The notes beneath the pieces are model-generated. The model saw nothing but the letters and a program-made list of their open reading frames with translations. It did no database searches and had not been told where the DNA came from. From contig JAOTON010001685.1 in the NCBI GenBank assembly GCA_034440635.1, positions 879,001-943,000 of the forward strand: DNA of 64,000 bases. Reading direction: 5' to 3'. Each line of letters starts with the position of its first letter. Position 1 is the first letter of the stretch. Made by a program: the position numbers and the translations under genes. This document shows positions 1-11,548 of this stretch, piece by piece. The stretch comes from Lepas anatifera (taxonomy: Eukaryota > Arthropoda > Thecostraca > Lepadidae).

Positions 1-985
1 TTCCAGGGACTTGCAGTTTTCTTTTGTCGTGGCAGCGCGTCAGTATGGTGGTGTTCTCCACAATATCGCTCCTGGTGAGTTCTTTGTTGTGGGAGAGGCG
101 CACGTGGCTTACCAGTGCTCCTTGCTGTAGGTGGTTCGTCAGTCGTCTGGATAGTGTAGTTGTTGTGTAGCCGATGTAGGAACAGTTTGTTTGGTGCGCA
201 CAGTCACTATGTTTACATTGAAATCTGTACACTACATCAGTGGCTTCCAGGTCTGAGTTGTCTTGTGAAGGGTTGTTTTTGCAATACCAGATTTGCTGTC
301 CTAGGGCTCTTATAATATATCACTAGCTCGATAGAGTCGCCGAGCTGCTTTGGCGAGCAGTTATTGCTGATGATAGCTTGTATGACCTTTTCATCTTTGA
401 GGTATGATGTTGACATCGAGTTCTGGTACAATATTTTGTGGGTTGTACCGTTCTCAGTTGTTGGTGTCTTGTTTGGACAGTGTTTGTTCATTTGTTTTCT
501 GATTATGTTTTCTATATCTTCGGTGCTGTATTCATTGTTGACGAGGATGTTCTTCACTCTGTCGAGCTCTTGATGAGCAAGCTCCCATGTAGAACAGTGG
601 CTGAAGGCACGGTGTACATATGCCCGGATAACACTTCCTTTATATCGTTTTGGGCATTCACCGCGCCCGTTCATGCACTGGCCGGTGTTTGTAGGCTTTC
701 TGAACACCTTTGTCTCGATGTGTTTAGCTGAGCCGTTTACATGGACATCCAGGAAAGATAGCTTGTTGTCGATGATTTCTTCCGTTGTGAAAGTCAGCTT
801 CGAAGCCTCCTCCAGGTGTTCTTTCAGGCTGTTTAGCTGGCTCATGTCCGCTACTTCGGTGTAGATGTCGTCGATGTACCGAAGGTATATATAGGGTCGA
901 GTCGGCATGGTGCTCAAAGCCTGCTCCTCTACAAAAGTCATGTAGCTCTCGGCAAAGACGTACCTGGCAAAGACCTGGCGAAGAC
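1..985 (-). mobile_element. Penelope-like retroelement, broken copy (RT palm end plus GIY-YIG endonuclease)
   Basis: The minus strand encodes the C-terminal half of a Penelope-like element protein. An open stretch from 941 to 237 begins just before a YIDDI reverse-transcriptase box (about 864-878). It continues through the LSFLDVHV and VFRKPTNTGQC blocks, which are typical of this RT family. The frame breaks near 280-300: the protein resumes one frame over at about 265 and runs to base 1 through a GIY-YIG-like block (SYIGYTTTTLSRRLTNH, about 120-170). The order RT then GIY-YIG is diagnostic of Penelope-like elements, which use the endonuclease for target-primed integration. The N-terminal RT part is missing above about 985, where an inverted copy begins, and the 3' end lies off the window. 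The single-base frameshift and the truncation make it a fossil. Assignment to the order is secure; the family is not determined. Confidence 0.85.
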
Positions 986-1698
986 GTGCGCAGGCAAAAC
1001 GTGCGCCTCTCCCACAACAAAGAACTCACCAGGAGCGATATTGTGGAGAACACCACCATACTGAGGCGCTGCCACGACAAAAGAAAACTGAAAGTCCTGG
1101 AAGCGGTCTACATCCGTGAAGTGAACCCGACCATCAATAGACAGATGAATCTGGTGGCTAAACTAGCATTGTATGAAAGCGCCCCGTTGAGAGTAAATAG
1201 CTAAAACCCAGAAAATCTAGCTGTTAAAGTGCGAACCCGTACTAAAATATGTTAGTTTAACGTAATTCAAATATCATTGTGTATCCGTGTATGTTTATGA
1301 TTGATCATGCCTTATATTTTAAGGATATTGGGAACGTGCAAACTTTGAAAACGAAGTGCCCGCACGAATAACGCCTCTCTTGTGATTGTTTTTTACTAAC
1401 CTTTGCTATGCAATAATGTTCGCTCATTTTAGAAGGTATGGAGTCCGACGGGAATATTTACGAACACTAGATCGATTTTGCTGTGTATTTGATACGTTTA
1501 ATTATGCCCGAGGATGATATTAGAAATATCGAAACATTACAAAGCCCAGAGTCGTTTGGTGTTTTTTAAAAGAATTCAATCGCCAGAACAAGAGGCTTAT
1601 TAGGACCATAGAATCACTTAGCCGAAAAGTAACGAAAGTCCATTTCGCCGTCATATTCAACGAATATTGCATGAAAGAAAACCTGCTCCCGAAGTACT

Positions 1699-1701
<3 letters not shown>
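986..1701 (+). mobile_element. Inverted 3' portion of the same Penelope-like element
   Basis: Bases about 1000-1103 are nearly the exact reverse complement of bases 1-104. This copy therefore points right while its partner points left, joined 5' to 5'. It encodes only the end of the GIY-YIG domain and the C-terminus (frame closing with a stop at 1202-1204; residues such as SHNKELTRSDIVENTTI and VYIREVNPTINRQMN). The sequence from 1205 to 1701 has no open frame and is taken as the 3' untranslated region, running into an AT microsatellite. Penelope-like elements commonly insert with a partial inverted copy at one end, which explains the arrangement. Confidence 0.75.
1511..1535 (+). other. Hammerhead-like core motif in the Penelope 3' region
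   Basis: An ATGATATT segment, a short loop and AATATCGAAAC form a small stem followed by the CGAAAC box. This resembles the stem II plus GAAA half of a hammerhead ribozyme. The first conserved box reads AGGATGA instead of CTGATGA, so the copy would be degenerate. Penelope-like elements are known to carry hammerhead motifs near their ends. Stems I and III were not verified. Confidence 0.35.

Positions 1702-1757
<56 letters not shown>
1702..1757. repeat. (AT)n microsatellite
   Basis: A pure AT dinucleotide run lies between the Penelope 3' region and the left end of the large palindrome. A second AT run (5569-5609) flanks the palindrome on the other side. Confidence 0.95.
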
Positions 1758-1759
<2 letters not shown>

Positions 1760-2966
1760 GCCAAGTCGTCAAAAAATAATTTCCGATTTCGGATTAAGAG
1801 TAGTGATTTTATTATGTGATGATATGCTGCAAACATGATGCAAGCGAAACAAATCCGATGAATATACGTTTAATGGGCGCGGAACGGCCTTTTCGGAAGG
1901 CATGTTTTTAGTAGGACGGCGTTGAAGTCTCCATTGACTTCTAAATGCATTGTTGTCAGTATCCTTACAGTACGGTATCTTGGTTATCAACATCAAAACG
2001 TCAGATCCATTTGCACCCGATCCGTAACCAGGCGGATGCACTGGATACCCGGGCAGCTGCCGAGACGCCAAGGCACGCTCTGGTCCTTTCCTGGTCACCC
2101 CTTCGTGTTGAAGATAGGTGATTTCTCGAGTTTTGAACCTTAACAACTTTGGAAATTGTCGACGTTTAAAGGGAATGTGTCACCTCGGTCGAATTCTGGA
2201 ATCTGGGGAAATTAGGGGTACTTTTAGCCGAAAATTATGGAACCGTCCATGATTTGTCTGAAAAAATGCACACCAAGTTCAATATTTTTTGATTTTTAAA
2301 ATGCACCTCTAGGGGAAAATAACTATCTGCCTGTGGATGATGTCATGATCTTGTAACCACTACCATATTCAATACGCTTCAAGGGCTTTGATTGGCTGAT
2401 AATCACCATGACGTCAGCATATGTGATCACACCAACAACTGACAACTGTGGCCTGCTGCTCAGGGTACATGAGGGGTACATTTCAGGTAGGTTTTAGCTT
2501 TATCTACGAAGCTTCGAGTTTCAAGACAAATGAGATATTGAGTCCGGGGTTTTCCGGCATGCTTTACAAATTGGCTATCTCAGTCAAAATCACGTTATAA
2601 AGGTGCCAAATTCTCTTTAACGACGCACTAACCTCTTGGATTATACGGTGTCGCCAACTCTTATCCTGTAGGGAGGGATAGTCAGGTTGTTCTCATTCAC
2701 TGTCCCTTTCTGGGATTTGAACCCGGAACCTATGGTACAAGACAAAGATGTGATGCCTACTGCAACACAGCACTTTCCCTCTCCCTCCACCCTAAATAGC
2801 TTTGGCTGGTCAGCTGGTTGAGCTTTTTCCCCAGTTGAGCACCTACTCAGATTTGGGTCTGGCTACGAGCGTGGTTTGTATGTGAGAGCCTTGAGTAAGA
2901 CAGTGTAGTAATGAAATAATCGAATGATCAGACTGGAGGCTGTAGGTATGCTATCCTGTGCTCACT

Positions 2967-3199
2967 CTGAGCCTTCCTGCTGAGGAGATGAAGATGTTCC
3001 AGACTACTTCCATGGAAGTTGTCGACTTACTCGTTTATGGTCAGGGCGTGGAACTGTGTGTGAAGGAGGTAACGGCCGACCCCGAGGCTGTGTTCGGATA
3101 CGACAGGAGGGATGGCTTCATCAGGGCTAGGCTTACTCACAGGCAGATGACCGGCAAATTGAGGCCCAAGAAAGACCTTGCAATGGTCTGTTTATAGAA
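2967..3199 (+). other. Coding-like stretch in the spacer of the palindrome
   Basis: An open frame covers the first half of the single-copy spacer between the palindrome arms and closes with a stop at 3195-3197. Its composition (MEVVDLLVYGQGVELCVKEV and further charged residues) looks protein-like rather than random, but no family was recognised. It could be the remnant of an element-encoded protein or a captured host exon. No splice sites or promoter were identified. Confidence 0.25.
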
Positions 3200-3499
3200 A
3201 GAATGGATAACAAGTAAAACTCATGTCTAATGTACTACGGAATTGATGTGTGATGCGTGTAGGATGTCAGGGTTGCCAGGTCATCTGCAAATATATGATG
3301 GTGATTAAAACATACTCACAGCATTAAGCATGCGTCAGACAAATAAATACGGCAAACAAATAGAATTAGTCGTCAATCCGGTTTGTTTCAGAACTGTGTG
3401 GCTCAAAATGCCCATGACGCAGGATAGCATACCTACAGTCTCCAGTCTGATCCTTTGATTATCACATTACTACACTGTTTTACTCCAAGGTGTCACATA

Positions 3500-3944
3500 T
3501 GTTGTGTTCGCGATATAGTGTATTATCACGAGTTGATAATCACGACAAATCAAACAGCGAATACAATATAATGAACCCGAAAGATCAGCTGTAATATTAA
3601 TCGCATCTTCGGCAACTATTATGGCTGTTGCCACGCCACGCACTGCGAGCCGTTATATCGCCGGCATCTATCACGGCTGATGCCACGCCACACTCGCTGC
3701 ACTGGCCTCTATTACGGCTGATGCCACGCCCTGCCACACGCACGCGTCCCCCCAGACTGAACTGGCTCCCCCGCCCGGTGCGGCCGCAGACCCCGGGTCA
3801 CAGCGCGGCAGCACCCCACCAATCAGGTGCGAGCGGTTCCCGCCGACCGCCAATCAGGGAGCACTTCAGTCGGACGGGTCAACCCGCCGCCGGTTACTGG
3901 GAAGTCCAGCGCGTCACCAGGACCGGGCGGCACGGGATACAACA
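3500..3944. mobile_element. Solo LTR with 5-bp target duplication
   Basis: The segment begins TGTTGTGTTC and ends GATACAACA, the TG...CA termini of an LTR with a short inverted repeat. It is flanked by direct copies of ACATA (3495-3499 and 3945-3949). The equivalent position in the left palindrome arm (about 2880) has a single uninterrupted ACATA site in reverse complement, so the arm serves as the empty site. No internal retrotransposon sequence is present, so this is a solo LTR left by recombination. The 3' half is GC-rich and holds short imperfect tandem copies around GCTGATGCCACGCC. A 5-bp duplication fits Gypsy or BEL/Pao elements. Confidence 0.75.
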
Positions 3945-3991
3945 ACATACAAACCACGCTCCTAGCCAGACCCAAATCTGAGTAGGTGCTC

Positions 3992-4503
3992 ACCTAGGGC
4001 CTGTTCAGCGCCTCCTCAAACCTGCTCCAACCTCCTCAAGCTTCTCCAACTCCTCTCGCCCGGTCCAGCGCCTCCTTAAACTTCCTCCAAGCTCGCCAAG
4101 CTCATCTCAACTCTAATCCAACCTCCTCTCAAACGAAAGGTGGTTTTTCAGAGGAGGTTGGAGGAGCTCAACTGTGGCGCACGAATTTCAATTGGGAAAC
4201 TAAAATAAGTTGCATTACAGTGAGAAACGACGTTTGTGGGCAGCTAAAGGTTTTGATTACGTTGTTTTTCTGTATTCCACTTTCACTAAAATACATTAAA
4301 TGAGTATCAGAGGCCTTAATCAAATTCGATTAGTTTCTTAGCTGCGCCACGCCCGCCATATTGGCGCTGATCAGGCGCAATCAGCTGATATCTCATCCAA
4401 TCTCATCCGAAATCGGTCCAGCGGACACCGGTTTTTGCGCCTGCTCCGACTTACTCCAAGCTACTCTCATCTTTTTCTAAGGAGGCGCTGGAACAAGCCC
4501 CTA
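3992..4503. mobile_element. MITE with terminal inverted repeats and CTA/CTAG target duplication
   Basis: The left end reads CTAGGGCCTGTTCAGCGCC and the reverse complement of the right end reads CTAGGGGCTTGTTCCAGCGCC. The first three or four bases (CTA or CTAG) may be the duplicated target. The insert interrupts the right palindrome arm; the left arm near 2838-2846 shows the site without it. The roughly 510-base length, the terminal repeats and the lack of a long ORF indicate a non-autonomous DNA transposon. The GGGCCTGTTC terminus resembles PIF/Harbinger-type ends, but that is inference. Confidence 0.65.
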
Positions 4504-5564
4504 GAGAAAACGCTCAACCAGCTGACCAGCCAAAGCTATTAAGAGTGAAGGGGGAAGGGGGTGCTGAGTTGCAGTAGGCAGCACAGCTATATCCTGCACC
4601 ATAGGTTCCGTGTTCAAATCCCCGGCAGGGACAGTGAATGAGAACAACCTGACTATTCCTTCCAACAGGATAAGAGTTGGCGACACCGTATAATCCAAGA
4701 TGTTGGTGCGTCGTTAAAGAGAATTTGGCACCTTTATAACGTGATTTTGACTGAGATAGCCAATTTGTAAAGCATGCCGGAAAAATATCTCATTTGTCTT
4801 GAAATTTGAAGCTTCCGTACATGAAAGCTAAAAGCTACCTGAAATGTACTCCTCATGTACCCTGAGCAGCAGGCCACATTTGTCAGTTGTTGGTGTGACG
4901 ACATATGCTGACGTCACGGTGAGTATCAGCCAATGGAAGCCCTTGAAGCGTATTGAATATGGTAGTGGTTACAAGATCATGACATCATCCACAGGCAGAT
5001 ATTTATTTTTCCCCTAGAGGAGCATTTTAAAAATAAAAATATTGAGTTTATTGTACATTTTTTCCGAGATATCATGGACGGCTCCATGATTTTCGGTTTA
5101 AAGTATTCCTAATTACACTAAATTCCAGGATTCGACCAAGGTGACACATTCCCTTTAAACGTCAACAATTTCCAAAGTTTTTAAGGTTCAAAACTCGAGA
5201 AATCCAGCTATCTTCAATGCAAGGGGGTTACCAGGAGAGGACCAGAGGGTGCCTTGGCGTCTCAGCAGCTGCCTCGGTATCCAGTGCATCCGCCTGGCTA
5301 CGGATCAGGTGCAAATGGATCCGACGTTTTGATGTTGGTAACCAAGTTACCGTGCTGCAAGGATACTGACAACAATGGATTGTGAAGTCAATGGAGACTT
5401 CAACGCTGTCCTACTGAAAACATGCATTCAGAAAAGGCCGTTCCGCGCCCATTAAACGTAGATTCATCGGACTTGTTTTGCTTGCATCATGTTTGCAACA
5501 TATTTTGACATGATAAAGTCACTACTCTTAATCCGAAATCGCAAATTATTTTCTGACGACTTGC

Positions 5565-5568
<4 letters not shown>

Positions 5569-5609
<41 letters not shown>
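5569..5609. repeat. (AT)n microsatellite
   Basis: An AT run immediately outside the right arm of the palindrome mirrors the run at 1702-1757. Confidence 0.95.
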
Positions 5610-5612
<3 letters not shown>

Positions 5613-5652
5613 TTAACAATTAATAAAGACAAATATGTCAACATCCAGACCG

Positions 5653-5675
5653 GTTTCGATATATTACAATATCAT
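5653..5675 (-). other. Second hammerhead-like motif, Penelope tail remnant
   Basis: The minus strand reads ATGATATTG, then TAATAT and ATCGAAAC, closely matching the motif at 1514-1535 in opposite orientation. It suggests a minus-strand Penelope 3' tail on the right side of the palindrome. The adjoining bases differ from the first copy, so it is either a different subfamily or only the shared core. Confidence 0.3.
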
Positions 5676-5699
5676 AAATTAATACGAATGAAAATTATA

Positions 5700-6440
5700 A
5701 TACAGTTCTTTTGTTGGCGTTCTCCGTTTCTTGTTTATTTTCATTTTCCTCTCTTCCATATAAGTGAGGGTCAGACGCCAAACATAGCTCTCCTTGGTGG
5801 CTGCTGTTCAAAACACCGTCTGCCAAAGAGAAGACCGCCACACGACCTGCGTCATCCATTTTCGTTGTTTACGGAAAAGCGGCCCGATCGGTGATGGAAG
5901 GCCTTCACGGCTGGGGACCGGACGGAGGAAGCTGGTGGAACGAAACCTCGTTAGAACGTGGGGTGTGGAACCAGATGATGTCGGGAGTGGTCCCGTGGAA
6001 ACATGTTTCGGTTTCATGCTCCGCTCTCGAGCTCGTAGCCGAGAACTGAACTTCCAACCAGTTCTCCGTTCAGTTCTTTCTAACCGGGTGTGGACGAAAT
6101 TCATTAGTTACTCAGTCGTCAGAAGGGGAGAACAATAAGGCTCTTGTGAAGACAATGGTTAACACAGCGTACTGTAACCAATTATAGTTAATAATAGAAA
6201 TCGAATAACCGTAAGATTGTATCACAGTACATTACCCACAAGGCGTCGGATCCCCCTGTTGGCCAGCCAGGAGGGACGCCCCCTCAAAAATTTTTGGGTC
6301 AATGGTCATTAATGCCGTCAGGTACCGAATATGCTCAAAATTCGCCTCCTCCGGTCAGCACCAGCCCGGGCCCGTCCCCCCTGCGAAAATTCCGTGGCGG
6401 CGCCCCTGCCAGAGACTGACCGTTGCTGAGTCGCTGTCCC
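5700..6440. other. No recognised gene
   Basis: An open frame at 5794-6138 (+) is balanced by a similarly long antisense frame and shows no recognisable domain. It is probably a chance opening in a moderately GC-rich stretch. Nothing else is supported here. Confidence 0.4.
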
Positions 6441-6447
6441 GTGAACA

Positions 6448-6838
6448 TGGGGATAATGATCACCAATCTCCAGCTGCAACGTGGGGATACCGGGCACCAA
6501 TCTCCAGCTGCAACCTGGGGATACCGGGCACCAATCTCCGTCTGGAACCTGGGGTTACCGGGCACCAATCTCCGGCTGGAACTGGGGGATACCGGGCACC
6601 AATACCTGGCTGGAACCTGGCAATAATCGGCACCAATCTCCGGCTGGAATCTGGGGATATCGGGAACCAATCTCCGTCTGGAACCTGGGGATACCGGCCA
6701 CCACTCTCCGGCTGATTGTGGCTCGATGGCTGTCCCGTGAACCAGGGGATACCGGCACAATCTTGGGCTGACCATGGCTGAGTGGCTGAGTAATTACCCT
6801 TTGAATCTGTGGACACTGGCCACCAATCTCTGGCTGAC
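6448..6838. repeat. Minisatellite, 38-39-bp unit, about 10 copies
   Basis: Units of the form GGGGATACCGGGCACCAATC followed by TCCGGCTGGAACCT repeat with substitutions. A related CTGTCCCGTGAAC block appears just before the array and again near its right end (about 6436 and 6731). Because the common unit is 39 bases, frames on both strands stay open, producing spurious repetitive ORFs. Confidence 0.9.
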
Positions 6839-6839
6839 C

Positions 6840-9800
6840 GGCCGCTGCGTGCGGGACGATACGTCCAGTGGTTAGTCAGCTGGATGGATTTACGGCGCTA
6901 GATATGGGCATGTGATGGCTGTGACCCCGCCGCGTCACCACTCGCGCAGCGAAGTTGATACCTTTCTGTAGGCTGCGGGCAGGCACGTGGCCGCAATAGC
7001 TCTAAATGGCAGCGCAATAGTGCAGAATCATGTTGGCGCAGTAGTCGCGGGCCGGCGCGCGCTTCTGCGGCGTGTGCGTGGCGCAGCGGCGCTGCGACAA
7101 TATCGCCACATTGGCTAGACCCTTGATCGGTGTGTGATTGGTAGATCAAATATGTCTGGTCGGGCCACAATTCCTAACGAGGAACAGCTCTGCTGTGAGA
7201 ACTTGATACTGCAGAAATGGGTAGCATTGACGGAGGGCGGTAAACGAGGAGCCCTGCCGGCCTAGAAAGTGTCATCATCCCCAGATATAACGGGTCGTCC
7301 ATAAGTTACGTAACACATGGCTGCGCGCATCAATCAGAAAGCGGCGGCGCTGCTGGTCGCCGTCTTGGCTTCGCTGTGTCCCGGAATATTTGGCTTTGAT
7401 CAATGACATTTGACCTGTGAGCTTGACGTTAGAATTGCGTAATTTGATGACGCAATGTGACCGATAACACCGGGGTCAATGACTGAAATGCTTTCATGAC
7501 TTCAAACATGTCGCCAGGCCATTGCAATCACCAACAGGCTGAGTCCACTTACACGTGAAGCCTTATAAAGTTGCCCATGGTCATTTTCAGACAGCAAATC
7601 AATGATGGTACGGTGGATGTCTGAATGTTAAAAACACAAACAAAAAAAGCATGCATAGCACGTCACAGTGCATAGCTCATGTATGCGATAAAACAAATGT
7701 GCCACCTTATGAAGCTTTAGGAATACGAATCGAAATTGATGAATGTGGCTCACTAGAAAGCGGCATCAGGCCTTCGATTGGATAAAACATAAGTCGGATA
7801 TTCAACGGGGTATGGGCTTAAACACGCTGCTCGAGAACCAAAACAAGAAAATTAGCTTCTGGTGTGATCGTTTTCAGGTTGTTTGGTCGGCGAACGTCCC
7901 TTCCTAATGTGTCATTCCTCACGGTTTCAATTTGAGCAAACTCTTCATGAAACAATGTTCCTTGCCTGGTAGCGCTTTTCGGAACTTGCAGTGAAGCACG
8001 TCTCAAAAGTAATGCTTTACAACACAGTTGAGCTGGTGCGGCGCTGCAATGGTGGCAACCGTAAAATACTATTCCTATTTTCAGTGCCTTTAAGGTTCCT
8101 CTTTGACCTATTTCAATCCTCTGGTAACTTCAGGAATCAAGTGGGGGAGGGTGGGATGTCATTTTAAGAAAGTGTGGCTTCTTTACCATGGTGTTTGAAT
8201 TGTCATAATGATGTGCCGGACCATAACGAAAAGCCCACGGATTGATATTCAATGGGTAGCGCAAATCCTCACATATAATGGAAAGTTAGCAATGTATGCA
8301 CATACCCGCACGATTGCACACTCCGCACTTATTACGACCATAATGGTTCTCTTAATGCTGTTGTCAAACTGACAGTTTTTGTCTGGTGACCTTGCGTGAC
8401 CTTGGAAAGTCGGGGCAATATGCCCCTGGTCCGTGAAAGAGTGTCCAAAACGTTGTTCTGGCAGTCTGGTATTTGATCTTTTGTGGTTTTATATCATGAA
8501 TAGTTTCCCATGCTTTTCCAATGGGGGGTCGCCTCGTGCCTGCCTCGGGGAATCGAAACCCGGATTACACCTTGTGGCCCTGGGGGGGTGTACGGTTTCC
8601 GAAATTGATCGCCGTTTTTTTTAAATGTAGCCCATTACAGATCTAAAGGTGAAGGAGGTGCCCTTGGTTGACCTCGTCCGGTGACCTGACCTGGGTGCCC
8701 GGGTTGGTGTGGGTGTGGTGGGGGGCCTGGGGGTGGCCTCGGGTTTTGTCCCTGGGGCGGCCGGGGGGGGTCATAATGGAAATCCCCGTTGAAATAATGG
8801 ATATAATAAAATGTCATGCTTAGGCAAAAACATTCCTTCGCCTACCACATAAACATAAATGCGCCAAAACATCGACATCATTTTTAATCTTGAACTAGGT
8901 TTGGTGCATTTTTACGATCCAAACTGGAGCAAAGCAGCACGTGCTTCCTCTTCTGGTACATTATCCGGTTTTACCTCGGCAGCACTCTCTACTAGTCCTC
9001 AGCCTAAATCGCCCAACGGGTCAGTTTCAATTTTATGCACGTCTCTCTTCTTCTCCCATCGGTTGCCTACGGGCCGAACCCCCCCCCCGCTCCACTCTGC
9101 AGAAACCCATCGCGGCACTCCTGACTTCAGCGAACTCGGCCGCCGGCTAGCCTGTACTGACTCTGCCGTCGGCTTGCCTGTACTGAGGAACAGCCTCGGA
9201 TGGTGGATCAGATAATCGAGCCAATGGAGGACACGCGGTGGCTAGGAATGCGTGGAAAATATAATTGTAATATATATCCATGTCTGTTGTTTGAGGATCT
9301 ACCATTTACTTGGATAAATGTCCGCTAAATTTATCGCAATACATGTGAACACGCCTCCACCAATCTGCGGCTGCCATCCACTGACGGCCGCTTGCCTGCG
9401 GGCACAGAGGTTAGAGAGGTCACGGGCACCGCTGCACAGTGTTGTAACGGAGCCGAAAATGGGGACATAATTCAATATCTCAGGAAGTATGAATCCCAGA
9501 TCAATAATTTTGGTATCAATCGAAAGCTTTGTTCCCACAGATTATGTGGACAACATATGAATGTCAAGACCTGACCACAGCGGGCATGACTGGCAGGTAT
9601 TTTACCCTAGGTCAGCAGCAAATAAACCTTTTTATGTATATATGATAATAAGGGGGCTTTGCTTGAATGTCTAGTTAACTTCCAGACACTTTAAGTGTAT
9701 ACGCGCGATATTCTTGCAATTGAAGACGTTATTTAACCCTCGCAGTGGAGGGGGCCCCTAAAGTGCCCCCACCTATTTTTCCAAAGCAGCCAGAGAACTG

Positions 9801-11113
9801 TTCGCCGCCGGAGAACGCTACTCTGCCACATTTGAGAGAATTTATGAGGCCATCGATTAATTAAGAAATTTTGAAAATCGGTCAATATTTTTTTACTTAT
9901 AGGCCATCACAGTCAGACCTATATTTTGAGACCGTCGCTCTTGGGCGGTCGCACCAGTTCGTCTGAACTTTAGACCGAGTGATGATGTCATAACGTCATA
10001 TATGCAGTTTATATGTCGATATTAACCCACTAGGTCAAGGTCAAGGTCAAAGGTCTCATGTCAAAGTCATTGACCGCAGTATTCCGGTCGGGCATTACTC
10101 AGTGGCATTACTCAGTATGACGTGTGTTATGTTATGGCTATAGTTAGGCTACTCTGGGACAAGGTCACAGGTCAAGGCCAAAGGATTCAAAGGTCAAACC
10201 CTCATCCCACCCAAAGGCTACTATAGTTCCGGTTATATTGTATATAACCACCCCCTTCCCTTGGGTGCGCTACAGCATGCAACCATGAAGACGAAATTCA
10301 TCACATTCAACGGTGATATGTTTGCTCATACACCAGCATAATGGTATCAGATTCCTACTGAATAAAAACGAAACCTTGGCTTGGTCCATGACCGAACTGT
10401 ATTTTTACGGAATTGACATTGCGTCGAACGCGCAGAACTATTTTTCCAACGAGCCTGCCTCACGTTTTATGCCACCCTGTGTGTACTTACTTACTTGGTA
10501 AATATCAACGAGCTGCTCGTTCGCCTTTTCAATGAAATTCCCAAGTCCAAATGCTGTATCACCTGTAAGCAGGTTTACCCGCATTTCTACACTTGTTCGC
10601 ACCTCCATGTTTACAGCACCCAGTTCGAAATTCAAGTGACGATAAAAGAACATGCAACAAGTGCGTGTGCGTGCGCGTGCTGTGATAATCTATTCCCTGA
10701 TATTCCCTGATGTGATTCCCCGGCGCTCCGCGCTGGCGCCTGCCGGCGCGGCAAACCTGTTTGAATCTGTGTTCATGTATCCGTGCAGTGAGAATTATAA
10801 CTATGATGTGAAAGAATCACTATTTAATGTAAATATTATTTCGCTTTAGACGAGACTTTACTTTCCCCTAAAGACAGACAAAATTATAAGCTTTGACTGC
10901 AGAGAAGTGTTATGGGCGCTATATGACCTCGCAGGTTGGCGCGCCCCTAAAACCCAATAATCATTCATATTCCCTGATGTTATTTGGAGTGAACTTTGCA
11001 AACGAGGAAGGGTTAATTTATGTATCTCGGTTCTCACCCCATCGTGTGGTCTTAAAATGGCCTGTGCAAATACTAGCTGCGATTCTACGAATGGTTACTG
11101 GGTATGCTAGTGC
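6840..11113. other. No recognised gene; short motif clusters only
   Basis: No convincing exon or element with defined ends was found in these 4.3 kb. Points noted: a GC-rich block at 8640-8770; a run of tandem AGGTCA-type half sites (AAGGTCAAGGTCAAAGGTC and neighbours) at about 10030-10080 and again near 10155-10200, reminiscent of the AGGTCA-rich elements at 20.5 kb; and a short GT/GC repeat near 10660. ORFs present are short and show no domain. Confidence 0.4.
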
Positions 11114-11128
11114 ACAGAGACATCAATT

Positions 11129-11548
11129 ATTATTATTATTTAAACGTTTATTCGTAAAATGCGTAGAATAACACGGCAGCGTAAGTCTGCTCCTGCACGA
11201 TCTTGTCCAGGAATTTGGCGTTGACTTCCTCGATTTGGTCTGGAAGCACCGTGGTGTCTAAATTGGGGAGAAATTCCAGTATAGCATCCTAGCCCATCAA
11301 GTCACCGCACTGAGTGACAGTTGCCCCGTCTTGCCCACCCTGGACCATGTAGGGAGGCCATCCACTGGGCCTTCCTTTCGCTTCGCATCTGTCGCTCCAG
11401 CCGCATAGCCATCTGTCGGCGCCCTGCGGCGTCCCTCGCAGAGGAGGAGATGAGGCCTACCCTGGCCAGGAGGCACATAGCCTGAGCCCTGACAATGGTG
11501 GTGGATATCAGGCGCCGGTACTGTCCAACGGTAGTGCCGAGACATCAG
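11129..11548 (-). mobile_element. 5'-truncated LINE insertion with 15-bp target duplications
   Basis: The insert is bounded by identical direct repeats ACAGAGACATCAATT at 11114-11128 and 11549-11563. On the minus strand it ends in an (AAT)n-type tail right at the left duplication, as expected for target-primed reverse transcription. It encodes the C-terminus of a retrotransposon protein: a segment containing IEEVNAKFLDKIVQEQTYAA closes with a stop near 11168-11170. An upstream segment (YRRLISTTIVRAQAMCLLAR) sits in another frame, so the copy is frameshifted. The target duplications are intact, so the insertion is fairly young. The clade is not determined. Confidence 0.8.

Larger units (their letters stand above)
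1762..5563. mobile_element. 3.8-kb palindromic (foldback-type) element, arms about 1.2 kb
   Basis: Bases 1762-2960 reappear as the reverse complement in 3419-5563 once two later insertions (3495-3944 and 3992-4503) are removed, giving arms of about 1195 and 1182 bases. Matching blocks can be read directly. CAAGTCGTC at 1762 pairs with GACGACTTG at 5555. The block around 2630-2710 pairs with 4640-4725. The block 2890-2960 pairs with 3419-3493. A 458-base spacer (2961-3418) separates the arms. AT repeats abut both outer ends, so a TA-rich target is likely. No transposase is visible. Its superfamily is unknown: foldback element or large MITE are the simplest labels, and an inverted dimer of a smaller element is the alternative. 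Confidence 0.75.

Noticed and set aside
6302..6816. Overlapping repetitive ORFs on both strands
   Set aside because: By-product of a minisatellite whose unit is close to 39 bases; no non-repetitive protein sequence.
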